A DNA stretch of 64,000 nt from Nocardia sputorum (lineage in GTDB: Bacteria > Actinomycetota > Actinomycetes > Mycobacteriales > Mycobacteriaceae): contig NZ_AP026978.1 of the NCBI RefSeq assembly GCF_027924405.1, positions 3,906,001 through 3,970,000 on the forward strand, written 5' to 3'. Below are positions 23,431 through 37,200 of this stretch, piece after piece. How positions within the stretch are numbered: the stretch's first letter is position 1; every line of letters starts with the position of its first letter. Both the position numbers and the translations under genes were made by a program. Below the pieces are notes generated by a model. It saw only the letters and a program-made list of their open reading frames with translations. It did no database searches and was not told where the DNA came from.

Positions 23431-26400
23431 CTACTTTCCGGAGATCTGCTGGTCGATGAGAGCGAACAGTTCGTCCGCGGTGGCGGCCGCCTCGACGGCG
23501 TCCCGGCCCTGCGCGGCGGCGGGTTCGGGCTCGGGTTCCTCCACGGCCTCGGTGAGCGCCGCGCGGATCCGTTCGGCCAGCCGGGCCTTGTCCTCCGCGG
23601 ACGGCAGAGTCGCGAACAACGCGGTGAGCGCGTCGATCTGGTCGTCGATCGCCGAGGTGGTCGCGGTCGCCTCCCAGTGCGACCGCAGCAATTTCGCCAC
23701 CGCGCTCACCGTCGGGTAGTTGAAGACCAGCGTCGAGGGCAGACGCGTACCCGTGCCCTCCGACAGCCGGTTCCGCAACTCGACGCCGCTCAATGAATCG
23801 AAACCCATTTCGTTGAACGGTGTTTCGGGATCGATGGCGGCCGCGGACCGGTATCCCAATACGGCCGCGGCGTGCTCGCGGACGAACCCGAGCACCAGCG
23901 CGTCGCGTTCGTCCTCCGGCGCCGCGGCGAGCCGGTCGGCCAGCAGACCGCCGGACGCGCGCGTGGCCGCGACTCGCCGCGCACGGCTGGGTACCAAGCC
24001 GCTCAGCACCTCGGGCAGCAGTCCGGCACGTGCCTGCGCGGCCAGAGCGGGCTGGTCGAATGCGACGCAGGCGACCACCGCCGCGTCCGTGGCGAGCGCC
24101 GCGTCGAACAGCGCCGTCCCGTCCGCGTCACCGAGGATCCGCAGACCCATGCGCTGCAGCCGCGCCAGCGTGGCGCGGTCCATCTCGGCGGTCATGCCCG
24201 TGCCCTGGTTCCACAGCCCCCAGGCGACCGACAAGGCGGGCAGCCCTTGTGCGCGGCGGGCATGCGCGAGCCCGTCGAGGAACGCGTTCGCGGCCGCGTA
24301 GTTGCCCTGCCCGGGCGATCCGAGAATCGCCGCCGCGGAGGAGAACACGACGAACGCGGCCAGCTCCTGGTCCCGGGTGAGCTCGTGCAGGTGCAGTGCG
24401 CCGTCGACCTTGGGCGCGAGCACACGATCGAGCTGTCGTTCGGTCAGCGTCTCGATGGTGGCGTCATCGATCAGGCCCGCGGAATGGATCACCGCCGTCA
24501 GCGGGTGCTCGTCCCCGATCGACTCCAGCACGGCGGCCAGACCGGCGCGATCGGCCACGTCACACGCGGCGACCCGGGTGCGCGCGCCCAGCCCGTCCAG
24601 CTCGGCGACCAGCTCCGCGACCCCGTCGGCGGTCGCGCCGCGGCGCGACACCAGCAACAGATGCCGGACGCCGTGCGCGGTGACCAGGTGCCGGGCGAGC
24701 ACCGCGCCCAATCCGCTGGTACCGCCGGTGACGAGCACCGTTCCGTCACCGAAAAGCCCTGTGCTGAGGGTTGTTTCGGGCATATCGGTAGGGGCCAGGC
24801 GCGGCAGGTGGAGTTCTCCCCCGCGGACCGCCACTTGGGCGTGCCCGGATTCGATCACGCCGAGCACCGTCGTCGCGTCCAGGTCCCCGTCGTGGTCCAG
24901 GAGCACGACGCGGCCCGGTTGTTCCGACTGCGCGCTGCGGACCAGGCCGGTCACCGCCGCGGCGGCCAGATCGATCGGCTCCCCGGGCAGGCCCGCCGCC
25001 CGGCGGGTCGCCACCACGAGCCGAGTGTCCGCCAGCCGCTCGCTCGAAAGCCAGGACCGCAACAACTCCCATGCCGTGCGGGTAGCGCGCCGCACCGTCC
25101 CCGGCTCCACCGGGCCCGCGGGTCCGTCGCCGGGCGACCACACGACAACTTCCGGAAGTCGTTCGGACGCAGCCACTTCGGTGACATCGGCGTAGTGGCG
25201 ATCGACGCCGGATACCCGTGTCCGCCCCATCGTCGCCACGCGGTCGGGCACGGCCCGCAGCGCGGGTAGCTCCGCGCGCGTCCAGCGCAGGTGCAGGGGC
25301 GCCGCACGACGTGCCGCGGCTATGGGCCCCAACGCGTCGGCCGCGATCGGGCGTGCGGAGACCGCATCGATGCGCGCCACGAGCGAGCCGGTCTCGTCGG
25401 CGATGTCGATCGCGACCTGTCCCTCGGCATCGCGGACGACGCGGACGCGCACGGCGGTGGTTCCCGATCGCCACAACCGCACACCGGCGAACGAGAAGGG
25501 CAACGGCACCTGCCCGGCGGGCAGGTCGTCGATCAGATCGCCGAGCGCCGCGTGCAGGCAGGCGTCCAGCAGCGCCGGGTGGATACCGAACGGGGCCGCC
25601 GCGACGGTGACGGATTCGTCCAGGGAGACTTCGGCGAACGTCTGCTCGCCGCGCGACCACAGCGCGGTCACGCCCTGGAACACCGGACCGTAGTCCAGGC
25701 CGCGCTCCGCCAGCCGGTCGTAGAGCGACCCGTCCGACGGCTCGGCATCGGAAGGCGGCCGGAACCGCTCCCCCCAGACCGGCGCGGGCTCGTCGTCGGC
25801 CGTGGTCAAGACCCCGCTCGCGTGCTGCACCCACGCGTTCGCGTCGGCCGCGTCCGGGTCCGCCGGGCGGGAATGGATGGCGAAACCGCGCCGCCCTTCC
25901 TGGTCCGGCACACCGACACTCAGCTGCACATCGATCTCGACGCCCGCGTCGAGCACGAGGGGAGCTTGCAACAGGAGTTCCTCGACCACCCCGGCGTCCA
26001 GATGCGCGCCCGCGGCCAGGGCCATCTCCGCGAAGGCCGTCCCGGGCAGCAATACCGAACCGAACACCGCGTGGTCGCCGATCCAAGGCTGGGTACGCGT
26101 GGAACACCGGCCGGTGAACAACCATTCGTCCTTCCCGGCCAGCGGCACCGCGCTGGTCAGCAGCGGATGCCCGAACGAACCCGGCACGGCCTCGGGCGCG
26201 GGCTGCACCCAGTAGCGGCGGCGCTGGAACGCGTACGTCGGCAGCGTCACCCGCGCGTCTCCCGCGGGCAGCAGGGACCGCAGGCGAACCGGCACGCCTG
26301 CCGCGTAGGACTGGGCGAGGAGGGTGACGACCTGGGTCACCTCCTCGACCGACCGCCGCGACGACGCCGCCACCAGCGACTTCGCCGCCACCTCCGGACG

Positions 26401-29400
26401 CTCGGCCAGGCATTCCCCGATCATCGCGGTGAGCGCGGCGTCCGGCCCGACCTCGACGAAACGACGCACTCCGGCGTCGAGGAGACTGCGCACGCCGGGA
26501 GCGAAACGCACACAGCTGCGCACCTGCGCCACCCAGTAGCCCGGATCGCACACCTCGTCACCGGCCTGCGCGCCGGAGACGTTCGACACGATCGGCACGG
26601 CGGGCTTGCGATAGGTCAGCCCCTCCGCCACCGCGCGGAATTCCTCCAGCACGGGCTCCATCAGCATCGAATGGGACGCGTGCGAGATACGCAGCAGGGT
26701 GTTCTTACGTCCCCCCTCGGTCAGCCGCCGCTGCATCTCGCCGACGGCGTCGGCGTACCCCGAGAACACCACCGACTCCGGCCCGTTCACCGCCCCGAGC
26801 GCGAGCCGGTCACCGAGGCCGGTCAGCAGTTCCTCCGCTTCCGTCTCCGACACCGCGGCCGCCAGCATCGCCCCACCGGAGGGCGCTGCTCCCATCAACC
26901 GTCCCCGCGCCGCCACCAGGACACAGGCGTCGGCGAGCGACCAGACCCCGGACACGTATGCCGCGACGAGTTCGCCGAGCGAGTGACCCGCCAGCACATC
27001 CGGTACGAGACCGTGCGATTCCAGCAGCCGGAACATCGCCACCTCGAACGCGAACAACGCGGGCTGCATCCGGTCCATCCGGTCCAGCACCCCGGCCGCG
27101 TCGGTGAACATCACCTCCCGCAGCGAACCGCCGAGATGCCGGTCGAACTCCGCGCAGACTTCGTCCAGCGCGGTCGCGAAGACCGGGAACGCCCGGTACA
27201 GGTCCGCGCCCATGCCGACGCGCTGCGCGCCGCCGCCGGTGAACAGGAAGGCCGTGGCACCCGGCACCGCCTGCGCCTCGACCGCGTGCGGCGACCCCGC
27301 GCCCGCCGCCAGCGCGGCCAGCCCGGCCAGCAGTTCCCGCCGATCGCGTCCGACCACCACGCCGCGGCGATCCAGCAGTGCGCGCGAGTCGAGCAGCGCA
27401 CTCGCCACCCGCCGCGAGTCGATCTCCGGCGCACCGGCCAGCCAGGAGCGCAAGCGTTCGGCTTGACCGCGCAGCGCTTCGGAGGTTTTCGCGGAGACCA
27501 CGAGCGGCACCGCGCCGCCCGCCACCGGATCGGTGTCCGCCGCCGAACGCTCGTCGCGCGCGGACGGGGGCGCTTCCTCGAGGATCACATGCGCGTTCGT
27601 GCCGCTGATGCCGAACGACGACACCCCCGCGCGCCGTACCCGGCTGCCGGCCGTCCACGGCTCGGCGTCGGTCAGCACCCGCACCGATCCGGCCGACCAG
27701 TCCACGTGCGGGGAGAGTTCGTCCACGTGCAGGGTTCTCGGCAGCACCTCGTGGCGCAGCGCCTGGACCATCTTGATCACGCCGCCGACACCGGCCGCCG
27801 CCTGGGTGTGGCCGATATTGGACTTGAGCGAACCGACCCGCAGCGGGCCTTCCGGACGTCCCTGCCCGTAGGTGGCGAGCAACGCCTGTGCCTCGATCGG
27901 GTCGCCCAAGGTCGTTCCGGTCCCGTGCGCTTCCACGGCATCCACGTCCGAGGGGCCGAGCCCGGCATCGGCCAGCGCCGCCGCGATCACCCGCTCCTGC
28001 GACGGGCCGTTCGGCGCGGTGAGGCCGTTGCTGGCGCCGTCCTGGTTCACCGCGCTGCCGCGCACCACAGCGAGCACGTTGTGGCCGAGTCGCCGTGCGT
28101 CCGAAAGTCGTTCGACCACCAGGACGGCCGCGCCCTCCGCCCAGGCCACCCCGTCGGCGGCGGCCGAGAACGATTTGCACCGCCCGTCCGCGGCCAGACC
28201 GCGCTGGCGGGAGAATTCCACGAACACCGTGGGCGTGGCCATCACCGTCGCACCGCCCACCAGGGCGAGCGAACTCTCCCCCTGCCGCAGCGCCCGGCAC
28301 GCCACGTGCAGCGCCACCAGCGAGGACGAGCACGCCGTGTCCACCGTCATCGCGGGGCCTTCCAGGCCGAGCGAATACGCGATGCGTCCCGAGACCACAC
28401 TCGCCGCCGAGCCGGTCCCCACGTAGCCTTCGGCCTCGGGCCCCGCTTTGCGGGTCAAGACCTCGTAGTCCTGATACATCACGCCCGTGTAGACGCCGGT
28501 GTCGGTGCCCCGCAGCGACATCGGATCGATACCGGCGTGCTCGAGCGCTTCCCACGACACCTCCAGCAGCAAACGCTGCTGCGGGTCCATCGCGTTCGCC
28601 TCCCGCGGGCCGATTCCGAAGAATCCGGCGTCGAATTCCGCCGCGTCCGTCAAGAACCCGCCCTCTTTGACGTAGGAGGTTCCCGGATGCTCGGGGTCCG
28701 GATGGATCAGGCGATCCAGATCCCAGCCGCGATCCGCCGGGAACTCGGTTATGGCATCCGTACCCGAGGCAACCAGATCCCAGAGTTCGTCCGGAGACGT
28801 GACTCCGCCGGGGTACCGGCAGGCCATGCCGACGATCGCGATCGGTTCGTCGGCTCGCGTGCGTTGCTGCGTCCGGCGGATTCCCGGCCCGGCGCCCTCG
28901 ATCCGGGAACGCAGCAGCCGAGCGACGGCGGCCGAGGTCGGGTGATCGAAGGCGAGGGTCGACGGAAGACGCAGACCGGTGGCCTTGGTGAGGCGGTTGC
29001 GCAGGTCCACCGCGCCCAGCGAGTCGAATCCCAGCTCGCTGAACGGTTTGTCGGCCTCGATCAGGTCGCCCGTCGCGTGGCCCAATACCTCGGCGACCTG
29101 CCCGCGAACGAATTCCAGCACGATCGCGTCGTGCCGGTCCGGCGGCGCCGAGGCGAGCCGCTCCGCCAGCTCGCCGCCGCCCCCTGCGGCGCGGCGCGGC
29201 ACCGCTACCAGCGAACGCAGCGGCGGCGGCAGCAAACCCGCGCGGGCCTGTGCGGACAATGCCGCGGTGTCGAAGTCCACGGCGGCGACCAGCGGCGTGT
29301 CCGCGCCGACGGCGCGGTCGAACAGCGCGAGCCCGTCGGACTCGGTCAGTGGCCGGAAACCCATGCGGGACAGACGTTCCAGACCCGCACGGCCCAGGTC

Positions 29401-32400
29401 GGCGGTCATCCCGCCGTGCTGGCTCCACGGACCCCAGGCCATCGAGACCGCGGGCAGTCCCGCCGCGACGCGGCGGCGGGCCAGCGCGTCCAGCACCGAG
29501 TTGGCGGCGGCGTAGTTGCCCTGACCCGCGGAGCCCAGAACCGCGGCGATCGACGAGAAGAGAACGAACGCCGACAGGTTCCGGTCGCGGGTTAGTTCGT
29601 CCAGGTGGAGGGCGGCGTCGACCTTCGGCGCGAAGACCCGTTCGATCCGGTCGGGGGTGAGTGCGTGGAGCGTCGCGTCATCCAAGACGCCCGCGGCGTG
29701 GACCACGGCGGTCAGCTCCGGACCGTCGGCCAACTCGTCGAGCAGGGCGCGCACCGCGGCACGGTCGGCGACGTCGCAGGCCAGCACCCGCGGCCGAGCA
29801 CCGAGTCCGGTCAGTTCGGCGACCAGTTCACCCACACCGTCGGCCCGTTCGCCGCGGCGTGACACCAATACCAGGTCGCGCACACCGTGCGTCGCGGCCA
29901 GGTGCCGGGCCACCAGGGCGCCCAACCCGCCGGTGCCGCCGGTGATCAACACCGCGCCCGAACCCAGGGTGACCGGCCCGCCGGTCACCTGGCCGCGCCG
30001 GGTGAGCCGGGGCGCGAGCAGTTCGCCCCCGCGCGCCGCCAGCTGCGGTTCGTCGGTCGCGAGGGCCGCCGAGATCAGCTCGGGCCCGACGACCGCGTCA
30101 CGCTCGGCGTCCACCAGGACGATCCGGCCGGGATGCTCCGATTGCGCGCTGCGCAGGAGTCCCCAGGTCGCCGCGGCCGCCAGGTCCTCGCCGTGCTGTC
30201 CGGCGCCGTTGCGGGTCACCACGACCAGCCGGGTGTCGCCGGACTCGGGCAGGCGCAACCAGGACTGCACCATCGCCAGCGCGGTGTTCGCGCTGCGGCG
30301 TACCCTGTCGGCCTCGGCGCCTTCGGTGTGCCCGGGTTCGGATTCCGCGAACCACACCACCGCGTCGGCCTGCCGGGCGTTCGAGGTCCCAGCGGCCGCG
30401 GTCAGCGCGGCCATGTCCGGATGGTGTTCGCCGAAAGCGGATCGCGCCGGTCCGCCGACCGCGGCCAGCCGCACCGCGCCGGACGGCGCACCGGATGCCA
30501 CTGCCACCCACTGCACGTCGTAGAGACCGTGAGGTGCGGCCGAGCGCGTGTCGCGCACCGCGTCACTGTCGACCGGACGCGCCTGTAGCGCGTCGATCGT
30601 GAGCAGCAACGCGTCCATGTCGTCGCGCAACTCGACCCGCACTCCGTCCGCGCCCACGGGCCGGATCAGCGCCCGTGCCCCGCTCGCGCCACCGCGATAC
30701 AACCGCACACCGGTGAAGGAGAACGGCAGCGGCGCGTGGTGCGCGGGCGCATCGGCGGCCAATACATCGACCGCGGCGTGCAGTGCGGCATCCAGCAGTG
30801 CGGGGTGCACACCGAAACGCGAGGCGTCCGGGGTCGTCTCGCCGAGGCGCACGTCGGCCAGGACGGAGTCGTCGCGGCGCCACAACCGGTGCACGCCTTG
30901 GAATGCGGGTCCGTAATCCAGGCCACGGGCGGCCAGGTGGTCGTACAGCGCGGCTCCGGTCGTCGCGTCCTCGTCCGGGGACGGTCCGTCCGTACCGCCG
31001 GATGCCCCCGCGCCATCCGTGGCGGGCGCGAGCACACCACGTGCGTGCGTGGATCCGGCGGTCCGGTCGCCGACCGTCCGCGAGGCGATGACGAAGCGCC
31101 TGCGTCCCGCGTCGTCGGGCGATTCGACGCTGATCTGGAGATCGACCTCGGTTCCCTCGTCCAGCCGCAGCGGCGCCTCCAGCACCAGTTCCTCGACCGT
31201 CGCGGCGTCCAGTCGCGCGCCGACCGCCAGCGCGAACTCCACGAACGCGGTGCCCGGCAACAGCACCGTGCCGAACACCGTGTGGTCGGCCAGCCACGGC
31301 TGCGACAGCGTGGACAGGCGGCCGGTGAACAGCCACTCGTCCGTACCGGCCAGGGCCAGCGCCGCGCCGAGCATCGGGTGGTCCATCGCGGTCAGACCGG
31401 CGCGGCTCACATCGCCGATCCCGTCGGCCGGCGGCAACCAGTACCGCTGACGCTGGAAAGCGTAGGTGGGCAACGGCACTCGGCGCGGCCGGGTGTCGGC
31501 GAACAGCGGGCGCCAGTCCACTTCGGCGCCCGCGGCGTGCGCGGCGGCCAGGAAAGCGGTGAGCTGCCCGGCCTCGTCCGCGCCACGCCGCACGGCGGCG
31601 ACCACCGTGCAGCGGGCCTCGACATCGGGTTGTTCGGCGAGACATTCCCGGGTCATCGCGGTCAGCACCGCGTCGGGACCGACCTCCAGGAATCGCACCA
31701 CCCCACTCGCGGCCAGTGCCCGGATGCCCGGTGCGAACCGCACCGCCGACCGCACCTGACGGACCCAGTACTCGGGATCGGTCAGCTCGTCGCCTGCCGG
31801 TGCGCCCGAGACATTCGAGACGATCGGGATCGTCGGCCGCCGGTAGGTGACGCCGGAAGCCACGGCCCGGAACTCCGACAGCATCGGTTCCATCCGCGCC
31901 GAATGGAAGGCGTGGCTGACGCGCAGCCGGTTCGTCCGGCGACCTCGCTCGGCGAAGAGCCCCTCGATCTCGGCGACAGCGTCGGCGTCACCGGACAGCA
32001 CCACCGACGACGGGCCGTTCACCGCGGCCACGGAGACCCGGCCGTGGTACCCGTCGAGCGCGGCCGACGCCTCTTCTTCCGGGACCGCCACCGCCAGCAT
32101 CGCGCCGCCCGCGGGCAGGCCGCCCATCAGCCGGCCCCGCGCCGCCACCAGCGCACACGCGTCCGGCAGCGACCACACTCCGGCGACATACGCCGCCGCC
32201 AGTTCACCGATGGAATGGCCCAGCAGCACGTCCGGTGTCAGACCGAAGGACTCGACGAGCCGGTACAGCGCCACTTCGAACGCGAACAGCGCGGGCTGGG
32301 TGAACTCGGTCCGATCCAGCGGTCCGGGCGCGCTGTCGCCGTCCGGCGACTCGGTATAAAGGAGGTCTTTCAGCGAACGTCCGAGCAGCGGATCGAATTC

Positions 32401-34224
32401 GGCGCACACCCGGTCCAGTTCCGCCGCGAACACCGGGAACGCCGCGGACAGTTCCCGTCCCATTCCGGCGCGCTGCGCGCCCTGACCGGTGAACAGGAAC
32501 GCCGTGCGGCCCGAGCGCGCCCGGCCCTCGACCACGCCCGGCGTGGAACGCCCTTCGGCGAGGGCCGCCAAACCGGCCAGAAGGTCGTCCCGGTCACGAC
32601 CGACGACCGCGCCGCGCCATTCCAGCCGGGCACGGGAGGTGAGCAGCGAATGCGCGATATCCCGCGGATCCGCCGCCGGGGTGTCGGTCATCCAGCGCCG
32701 CAAGCGGTCGGCCTGTTCCCGCAGTGCGGCGCCAGAACGCGCGGACAACAGCAACGGGAGCACCTGCGGCGAAGGATGATTCGCTGCGACAGGCTCGGTA
32801 GGACCGGGCTCGGATTCGGTCTCGGTGGGCGCATCGGCGGGCGCTTCCTCGAGGACGACGTGGGCGTTGGTACCGCTGGCGCCGAACGACGACACGCCCG
32901 CGCGCCGGACCCTGGCGCCGGTGGGCCACGGCTCGCTCTCCCGCAGCAGCCGCACGGTGCCCGCCGACCAGTCCACATGGGGAGTGGGCGCGTCGATGTG
33001 CAAGGTCTTCGGCAGCATCTCGTGCCGCATGGCCTGCACCATCTTGATCACGCCCCCGACGCCCGCCGCGGCCGAGGTGTGACCGATGTTGGATTTCAGC
33101 GATCCCAGCCGCAAAGGCGCCTCGGGTTCCCGAGCGCCGTAGGCGGCGATCAGGGCGCGGGCCTCGATCGGGTCGCCCAGCATCGTGCCCGTACCGTGCG
33201 CTTCCACCACGTCGACGTCGGCGGGCGCCAAGCCCGCGTCGCGCAACGCCTGCCCGATCACGGCTTCCTGCGACCGTCCGTTCGGCGCGGTCAGCCCGTT
33301 GCTCGCGCCGTCCTGGTTGATCGCGCTGCCGCGGACGACCGCCAGCACGGTGTGCCCGAGCCGCCGTGCGTCGGAGAGCCGTTCGAGCACCAGCACGCCG
33401 AGTCCCTCGGAGAAGCCGGTTCCGTCCGCCGCCGCCGCGAATGCCCGGCACCGGCCGTCGGGCGAGAGGGCGCGCTGCCGCGCGAACGCGATGAGCAGCG
33501 ACGGATCCGACATCACGGTGACCCCGCCCGCCAGCGCGAGGGTGGCGTCGCCGTTGCGCAGCGCCCGGCACGCGAGATGCAGGGCGACCAGCGACGAGGA
33601 GCATGCCGTGTCGATCGAGACGGCCGGACCCTCCAGCCCGAGGGTGTAAGCGATCCGGCCCGACAGCACACTGCTGGAAACACCCAGATAGGCATGGCCT
33701 TCCGTTTCGGCCGTGATATCCGGGGAGCCGACGCGGGGCCCGTAGTTCTGGTGGGCCACCCCGGCGAACACGCCGGTGTCGCTCCCGCGCAGCGACAGCG
33801 GGTCGATGCCGGCGTCTTCCAGGGCCTCCCAGGCCGCCTCGAGCATCAGGCGCTGCTGCGGGTCCATCGCGGCGGCCTCGCGCGGGCTGATGCCGAAGAA
33901 GCCCGCGTCGAAATCGGCCACACTGTCGAGGAAACCGCCTTCCCGCGTGTAGACCGTCCCGGGGACGTCCGGATCGGGATCGAACAATCGCTCGAGGTCC
34001 CAGCCGCGGTCGGAGGGATACCCGCCGACGGCGTCCACGCCCTCGGCGGCGATGCGCCACAGGTCCTCGGCGGACCGGACGCCGCCGGGGTATCGGCAGG
34101 CCATCCCGACGATGGCGATGGGCTCCCGCGTCCGATCGGTGAGTTCGCGCAGGTGTTGTTTGGTCTCGTAGAGTTCTTTCGCGGTCTTCTTCAGATAGCG
34201 GCGTAGCTCGTCGGTGTCGGCCAT
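23431..34224 (-). CDS. Type I modular PKS, gene C: two KS-AT-DH-KR-ACP modules
   Basis: A 3,597-residue megasynthase. Residues 1-33 ([20 protein letters not shown]...) form a class 1 N-terminal docking coiled coil that must receive a chain from another PKS protein. Module 3 spans about 34-1790, with KS Cys208, malonyl AT Ser671, DH His981, KR Tyr1571 and ACP Ser1735. Module 4 spans about 1792-3515, with KS Cys1965, AT Ser2415, DH His2718, KR Tyr3309 and ACP Ser3477. Both add a two-carbon unit and leave a double bond. The last 80 residues ([16 protein letters not shown]... [13 protein letters not shown]) are a C-terminal docking tail; there is no thioesterase, so the chain passes on. ATG 34224 has AGGAG 8 nt upstream; the frame to 34359 overlaps gene B and is rejected. 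Confidence 0.96.
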   Translation of the reverse strand: MADTDELRRYLKKTAKELYETKQHLRELTDRTREPIAIVGMACRYPGGVRSAEDLWRIAAEGVDAVGGYPSDRGWDLERLFDPDPDVPGTVYTREGGFLDSVADFDAGFFGISPREAAAMDPQQRLMLEAAWEALEDAGIDPLSLRGSDTGVFAGVAHQNYGPRVGSPDITAETEGHAYLGVSSSVLSGRIAYTLGLEGPAVSIDTACSSSLVALHLACRALRNGDATLALAGGVTVMSDPSLLIAFARQRALSPDGRCRAFAAAADGTGFSEGLGVLVLERLSDARRLGHTVLAVVRGSAINQDGASNGLTAPNGRSQEAVIGQALRDAGLAPADVDVVEAHGTGTMLGDPIEARALIAAYGAREPEAPLRLGSLKSNIGHTSAAAGVGGVIKMVQAMRHEMLPKTLHIDAPTPHVDWSAGTVRLLRESEPWPTGARVRRAGVSSFGASGTNAHVVLEEAPADAPTETESEPGPTEPVAANHPSPQVLPLLLSARSGAALREQADRLRRWMTDTPAADPRDIAHSLLTSRARLEWRGAVVGRDRDDLLAGLAALAEGRSTPGVVEGRARSGRTAFLFTGQGAQRAGMGRELSAAFPVFAAELDRVCAEFDPLLGRSLKDLLYTESPDGDSAPGPLDRTEFTQPALFAFEVALYRLVESFGLTPDVLLGHSIGELAAAYVAGVWSLPDACALVAARGRLMGGLPAGGAMLAVAVPEEEASAALDGYHGRVSVAAVNGPSSVVLSGDADAVAEIEGLFAERGRRTNRLRVSHAFHSARMEPMLSEFRAVASGVTYRRPTIPIVSNVSGAPAGDELTDPEYWVRQVRSAVRFAPGIRALAASGVVRFLEVGPDAVLTAMTRECLAEQPDVEARCTVVAAVRRGADEAGQLTAFLAAAHAAGAEVDWRPLFADTRPRRVPLPTYAFQRQRYWLPPADGIGDVSRAGLTAMDHPMLGAALALAGTDEWLFTGRLSTLSQPWLADHTVFGTVLLPGTAFVEFALAVGARLDAATVEELVLEAPLRLDEGTEVDLQISVESPDDAGRRRFVIASRTVGDRTAGSTHARGVLAPATDGAGASGGTDGPSPDEDATTGAALYDHLAARGLDYGPAFQGVHRLWRRDDSVLADVRLGETTPDASRFGVHPALLDAALHAAVDVLAADAPAHHAPLPFSFTGVRLYRGGASGARALIRPVGADGVRVELRDDMDALLLTIDALQARPVDSDAVRDTRSAAPHGLYDVQWVAVASGAPSGAVRLAAVGGPARSAFGEHHPDMAALTAAAGTSNARQADAVVWFAESEPGHTEGAEADRVRRSANTALAMVQSWLRLPESGDTRLVVVTRNGAGQHGEDLAAAATWGLLRSAQSEHPGRIVLVDAERDAVVGPELISAALATDEPQLAARGGELLAPRLTRRGQVTGGPVTLGSGAVLITGGTGGLGALVARHLAATHGVRDLVLVSRRGERADGVGELVAELTGLGARPRVLACDVADRAAVRALLDELADGPELTAVVHAAGVLDDATLHALTPDRIERVFAPKVDAALHLDELTRDRNLSAFVLFSSIAAVLGSAGQGNYAAANSVLDALARRRVAAGLPAVSMAWGPWSQHGGMTADLGRAGLERLSRMGFRPLTESDGLALFDRAVGADTPLVAAVDFDTAALSAQARAGLLPPPLRSLVAVPRRAAGGGGELAERLASAPPDRHDAIVLEFVRGQVAEVLGHATGDLIEADKPFSELGFDSLGAVDLRNRLTKATGLRLPSTLAFDHPTSAAVARLLRSRIEGAGPGIRRTQQRTRADEPIAIVGMACRYPGGVTSPDELWDLVASGTDAITEFPADRGWDLDRLIHPDPEHPGTSYVKEGGFLTDAAEFDAGFFGIGPREANAMDPQQRLLLEVSWEALEHAGIDPMSLRGTDTGVYTGVMYQDYEVLTRKAGPEAEGYVGTGSAASVVSGRIAYSLGLEGPAMTVDTACSSSLVALHVACRALRQGESSLALVGGATVMATPTVFVEFSRQRGLAADGRCKSFSAAADGVAWAEGAAVLVVERLSDARRLGHNVLAVVRGSAVNQDGASNGLTAPNGPSQERVIAAALADAGLGPSDVDAVEAHGTGTTLGDPIEAQALLATYGQGRPEGPLRVGSLKSNIGHTQAAAGVGGVIKMVQALRHEVLPRTLHVDELSPHVDWSAGSVRVLTDAEPWTAGSRVRRAGVSSFGISGTNAHVILEEAPPSARDERSAADTDPVAGGAVPLVVSAKTSEALRGQAERLRSWLAGAPEIDSRRVASALLDSRALLDRRGVVVGRDRRELLAGLAALAAGAGSPHAVEAQAVPGATAFLFTGGGAQRVGMGADLYRAFPVFATALDEVCAEFDRHLGGSLREVMFTDAAGVLDRMDRMQPALFAFEVAMFRLLESHGLVPDVLAGHSLGELVAAYVSGVWSLADACVLVAARGRLMGAAPSGGAMLAAAVSETEAEELLTGLGDRLALGAVNGPESVVFSGYADAVGEMQRRLTEGGRKNTLLRISHASHSMLMEPVLEEFRAVAEGLTYRKPAVPIVSNVSGAQAGDEVCDPGYWVAQVRSCVRFAPGVRSLLDAGVRRFVEVGPDAALTAMIGECLAERPEVAAKSLVAASSRRSVEEVTQVVTLLAQSYAAGVPVRLRSLLPAGDARVTLPTYAFQRRRYWVQPAPEAVPGSFGHPLLTSAVPLAGKDEWLFTGRCSTRTQPWIGDHAVFGSVLLPGTAFAEMALAAGAHLDAGVVEELLLQAPLVLDAGVEIDVQLSVGVPDQEGRRGFAIHSRPADPDAADANAWVQHASGVLTTADDEPAPVWGERFRPPSDAEPSDGSLYDRLAERGLDYGPVFQGVTALWSRGEQTFAEVSLDESVTVAAAPFGIHPALLDACLHAALGDLIDDLPAGQVPLPFSFAGVRLWRSGTTAVRVRVVRDAEGQVAIDIADETGSLVARIDAVSARPIAADALGPIAAARRAAPLHLRWTRAELPALRAVPDRVATMGRTRVSGVDRHYADVTEVAASERLPEVVVWSPGDGPAGPVEPGTVRRATRTAWELLRSWLSSERLADTRLVVATRRAAGLPGEPIDLAAAAVTGLVRSAQSEQPGRVVLLDHDGDLDATTVLGVIESGHAQVAVRGGELHLPRLAPTDMPETTLSTGLFGDGTVLVTGGTSGLGAVLARHLVTAHGVRHLLLVSRRGATADGVAELVAELDGLGARTRVAACDVADRAGLAAVLESIGDEHPLTAVIHSAGLIDDATIETLTERQLDRVLAPKVDGALHLHELTRDQELAAFVVFSSAAAILGSPGQGNYAAANAFLDGLAHARRAQGLPALSVAWGLWNQGTGMTAEMDRATLARLQRMGLRILGDADGTALFDAALATDAAVVACVAFDQPALAAQARAGLLPEVLSGLVPSRARRVAATRASGGLLADRLAAAPEDERDALVLGFVREHAAAVLGYRSAAAIDPETPFNEMGFDSLSGVELRNRLSEGTGTRLPSTLVFNYPTVSAVAKLLRSHWEATATTSAIDDQIDALTALFATLPSAEDKARLAERIRAALTEAVEEPEPEPAAAQGRDAVEAAATADELFALIDQQISGK
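23680..28851 (-). other. PKS module 4 (gene C): KS-AT-DH-KR-ACP
   Basis: All catalytic residues are present: [23 protein letters not shown] and [19 protein letters not shown] with Tyr in [19 protein letters not shown] carries I-D-D in the LDD position (B-type). The AT is unusual. Its first loop reads FTGGGAQ instead of FTGQGAQ, and its specificity motif is HASH rather than HAFH (malonyl) or YASH (methylmalonyl). By overall sequence it belongs with the malonyl ATs of the cluster, but its specificity is uncertain. Confidence 0.88.
28855..34128 (-). other. PKS module 3 (gene C): KS-AT(malonyl)-DH-KR-ACP
   Basis: [19 protein letters not shown] plus HAFH (malonyl-CoA), [13 protein letters not shown] with [19 protein letters not shown] with LDD (B-type, which after dehydration usually gives a trans double bond), [11 protein letters not shown]. 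It is the first module after the two fully reducing ones, so it should install the first double bond of the polyene. Confidence 0.92.
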
Positions 34225-34249
34225 CGGTGGGGCTCCTGATCGTGCGCGT

Positions 34250-37200
34250 TCAGCTGAGGTTGTCGATGAACTCGAAGAGTTCGTGATCGTCCGCGGTGTC
34301 GAGGTGGTCGGCGTCGCCGCCCGGATCGACGGCACCGGCGTCCCTGCCTTCGAGCTCACGCAGCAGGGCGGACAAGGTGGTCGCCAGCGACGACCGGTCG
34401 GCGGCCGACAGATCGGCGGAGGCGACGCTGCGGCCCAGCGCTTCGACGTCGGCGGCGATCCGTTTCGCGGGGTCCTCGATCGGAGCGATCTCCTGACGCA
34501 GGTAGCCGGCCAGTTCCCGCGGAGTCGGGTAGTCGAACATCGCTGTCGCGGGCACCGGGACGCCGGCGGCCGATTTCAACCGGTTGCGGAATTCCATGAC
34601 ACCGAGTGAGTCGAATCCGATATCGGTGAAAGGTTTGTCGGCGGGGATCGACTCGATGTCGCTTCCGAGCACGGCCGCGGCCTCGCCGCGAACCAGATCG
34701 AGGACGACGCGATCCTGCTCGGCGGTCGGCAGGCCCGCCAGGCGGTGCACCGGTTCCGGCGATGCGCTCCCCCTGGTCTCGGCTCGGCGCGGGGTGGGTC
34801 CCAGCAGGTCGCGCATGATCGGACGCGGGTCGTGATCGGCGATCTCCGTGAGCACGACCCGGGCCGCGACGAACGCCGCTCTACCGTCGGCCAGTGCGGC
34901 GTCGAACAGAGCCATCCCCTCTTCCTCGCCCAGCGGCGGGAAACCCTCCCGCCGCAACCGGGCGAAGTCGGCGTCGCCGAGCGCTCGCGTCATGCCGGTG
35001 TCCGCCTGCCACGGGCCCCAGGCGATCGAGGTCGCTGGTAGGCCGTGCACGTGCCGGTGCTGCGCCAGGGCGTCGAGGAACATATTCGCCGCCGCGTAAT
35101 TCGCCTGTCCGGCATTGCCGATCACACCCGCGATCGACGAATACAACACGAACATCGACAGATCCATGTCCCGCGTCGCCGAATGCAGATTCCACGCCGC
35201 GTCCACCTTCGGCCGCAACACCTCCGCGATCCGCTCCGCCGTCAGGTTCTCCAGGAGCGCGTCGGCCAGCACCCCGGCGGCGTGCACGACGCCGGTCAAC
35301 GGATGCTCCGGCGGGATCGCCGCCAGTACCGCGTCCAGCGACTCCCTGTCCGCCGCATCACAAGCGACCACGTCCACGTGGGCGCCGAGGGCGACGAACT
35401 CGTCGCGCAACTCCGCGGCACCGGGTGTGTCCGGGCCGCGTCTGCTGGCCAGCACCAGCCTGCGCACCCCGTACTCGGAGACCAGGTGCCGCGCCGCCAA
35501 CGCACCCAAACCACCGGTACCACCGGTGATCAACACCGTGCCCTCCGGCCGCAACGGCCTCGGCACGGTGAGCACGTTCTTGCCGATATGCCGAGCCTGA
35601 CTCATGAAGCGCAACGCCTCAGGGAGATCCCGCATGTCCCAGGCGGTCAGTGGAGACGCGGTGAGCACACCCGCCTCGAAGAGGTCGACTATGCGGGTCA
35701 AGATTTCGTGGAGCCGGTCGGGGTCCACGTCCATGAGCATGAAACCGCTGTAGGTGACCCCGGGGTATGCGGCGGCTACCTGGGCGGGGTCGCGCCGATC
35801 CAGCATCCCCATCTCGACGAACCGGCCACCAGGCCCCAGCAGCCGCAACGACGCGTCAACGAACTCCCCCGCCAACGAATCCAGCACCACATCCACACCA
35901 CCGGTCAGCGCACCGAACTTCCCCTCGAACTCCAACGACCGCGAATCACCGATTTCCTCATCACCAAAACCCAAACCCCGCAACACACCCCACTTCGACC
36001 GGCTCGCCGTCACCAACAACCGCGCACCCAACCAACGCCCCACCTGCACCGCCGCCAACCCCACACCACCCGTCGCCGCATGCACCAACACCGTCTCCCC
36101 GGCACGTACCCCGGCCACATCGACCAACCCGTAGAACGCCGTCGCGAACACCGCAGGCACCGCCGCCGCCTCCGCGAACGACCACCCCGCGGGAATCGGC
36201 ACCACCGACCGGGAATCAACCACCACCAACGACCCCACACCCGTCAAGAACCCGAAAACACGATCACCGGGCGCGAGTTCGGTCACTTCCGAACCCACCT
36301 CGACCACCACACCCGCACCCTCGACGCCCAGCACGGCGTCCGGGTCGGGGTAGGTGCCGAGCGCGACGAGCACGTCCCGGAAGTTCAGGCCGACCGCCAT
36401 CGTGCGCACCCGCACCTGCCCCGGAGCCAGTGGCGCCCAGGCGGCCGGAAGTTCACGCAGCTCGAAGTTGTCCGCGCTGAGCGTGCCTTTCCCGATCGGC
36501 GCCAGTCCCCATTCGCGGTGGTCGGCGGACCCGGCGGCGCGCAGTAGCTCCGCGCCGCGCAGGCCGGTGTGCCCGGCACGGTGCAGTCGCGGTGCGTGCG
36601 GGACGCCGCCGCGGACGGCGAGTTGCGGTTCGACCTCCAGCGTCAGCGCCGATACGACGCTGCGCCGCAGGTGATCCCACTCGTCGACGTCGACGAGGAC
36701 GAGCCGGTCCGGGTGTTCGCTCTGGGCGGTGCGCAACAACCCCCACGCCGCGGCCGCCGCCGGATCCACGGGCTCTCCGGTGTGGATCGCCACCGCCCGC
36801 CGGGTCACCACGACAACACGGCCGTCCCGTTCCAGCAACTCCCGCACGCGCGTAGCCGTCGCGGTCACCACCGCGCGCACGGTCACGGGCACCGCCACCC
36901 CGTCGACGGCGGTTTCGACCCGGGCCACCGTCACGTCCCGGCCCGCGACGTGCACGGTTTCGAGGTCACCGGCGACGTCCCAGATCCCGGTGGCGCTCGC
37001 TTCGACTGCGGGCAGCGCCGTCCAGTCGAGTCCGTAGCCGACCGTGCGGTGCCGCGCCGAGGCGAACGCGCCGGTCGCGAGACTGCGCAGGCTCAACGCC
37101 CCGATCTCGGCCACCGGCCGTCCCGAAGTGTCGGTGAGGGTCACCGCGATCCGGGTTTCTCCCGCCGCCGCGCCGGACACGGCGGCATGGACCCGCACCG

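Noticed and set aside
25291..29595. Very long open frame on the plus strand opposite PKS gene C (over 1,400 codons)
   Set aside because: It mirrors the codon structure of the PKS on the minus strand; the translation is Arg/His/Gly-rich without any motif, as expected for an antisense frame in GC-rich DNA.
34225..34359. Longer start for PKS gene C
   Set aside because: It would overlap the end of gene B and adds a Ser/Thr-rich stretch. The ATG at 34224 has a good ribosome site and begins a canonical docking helix.
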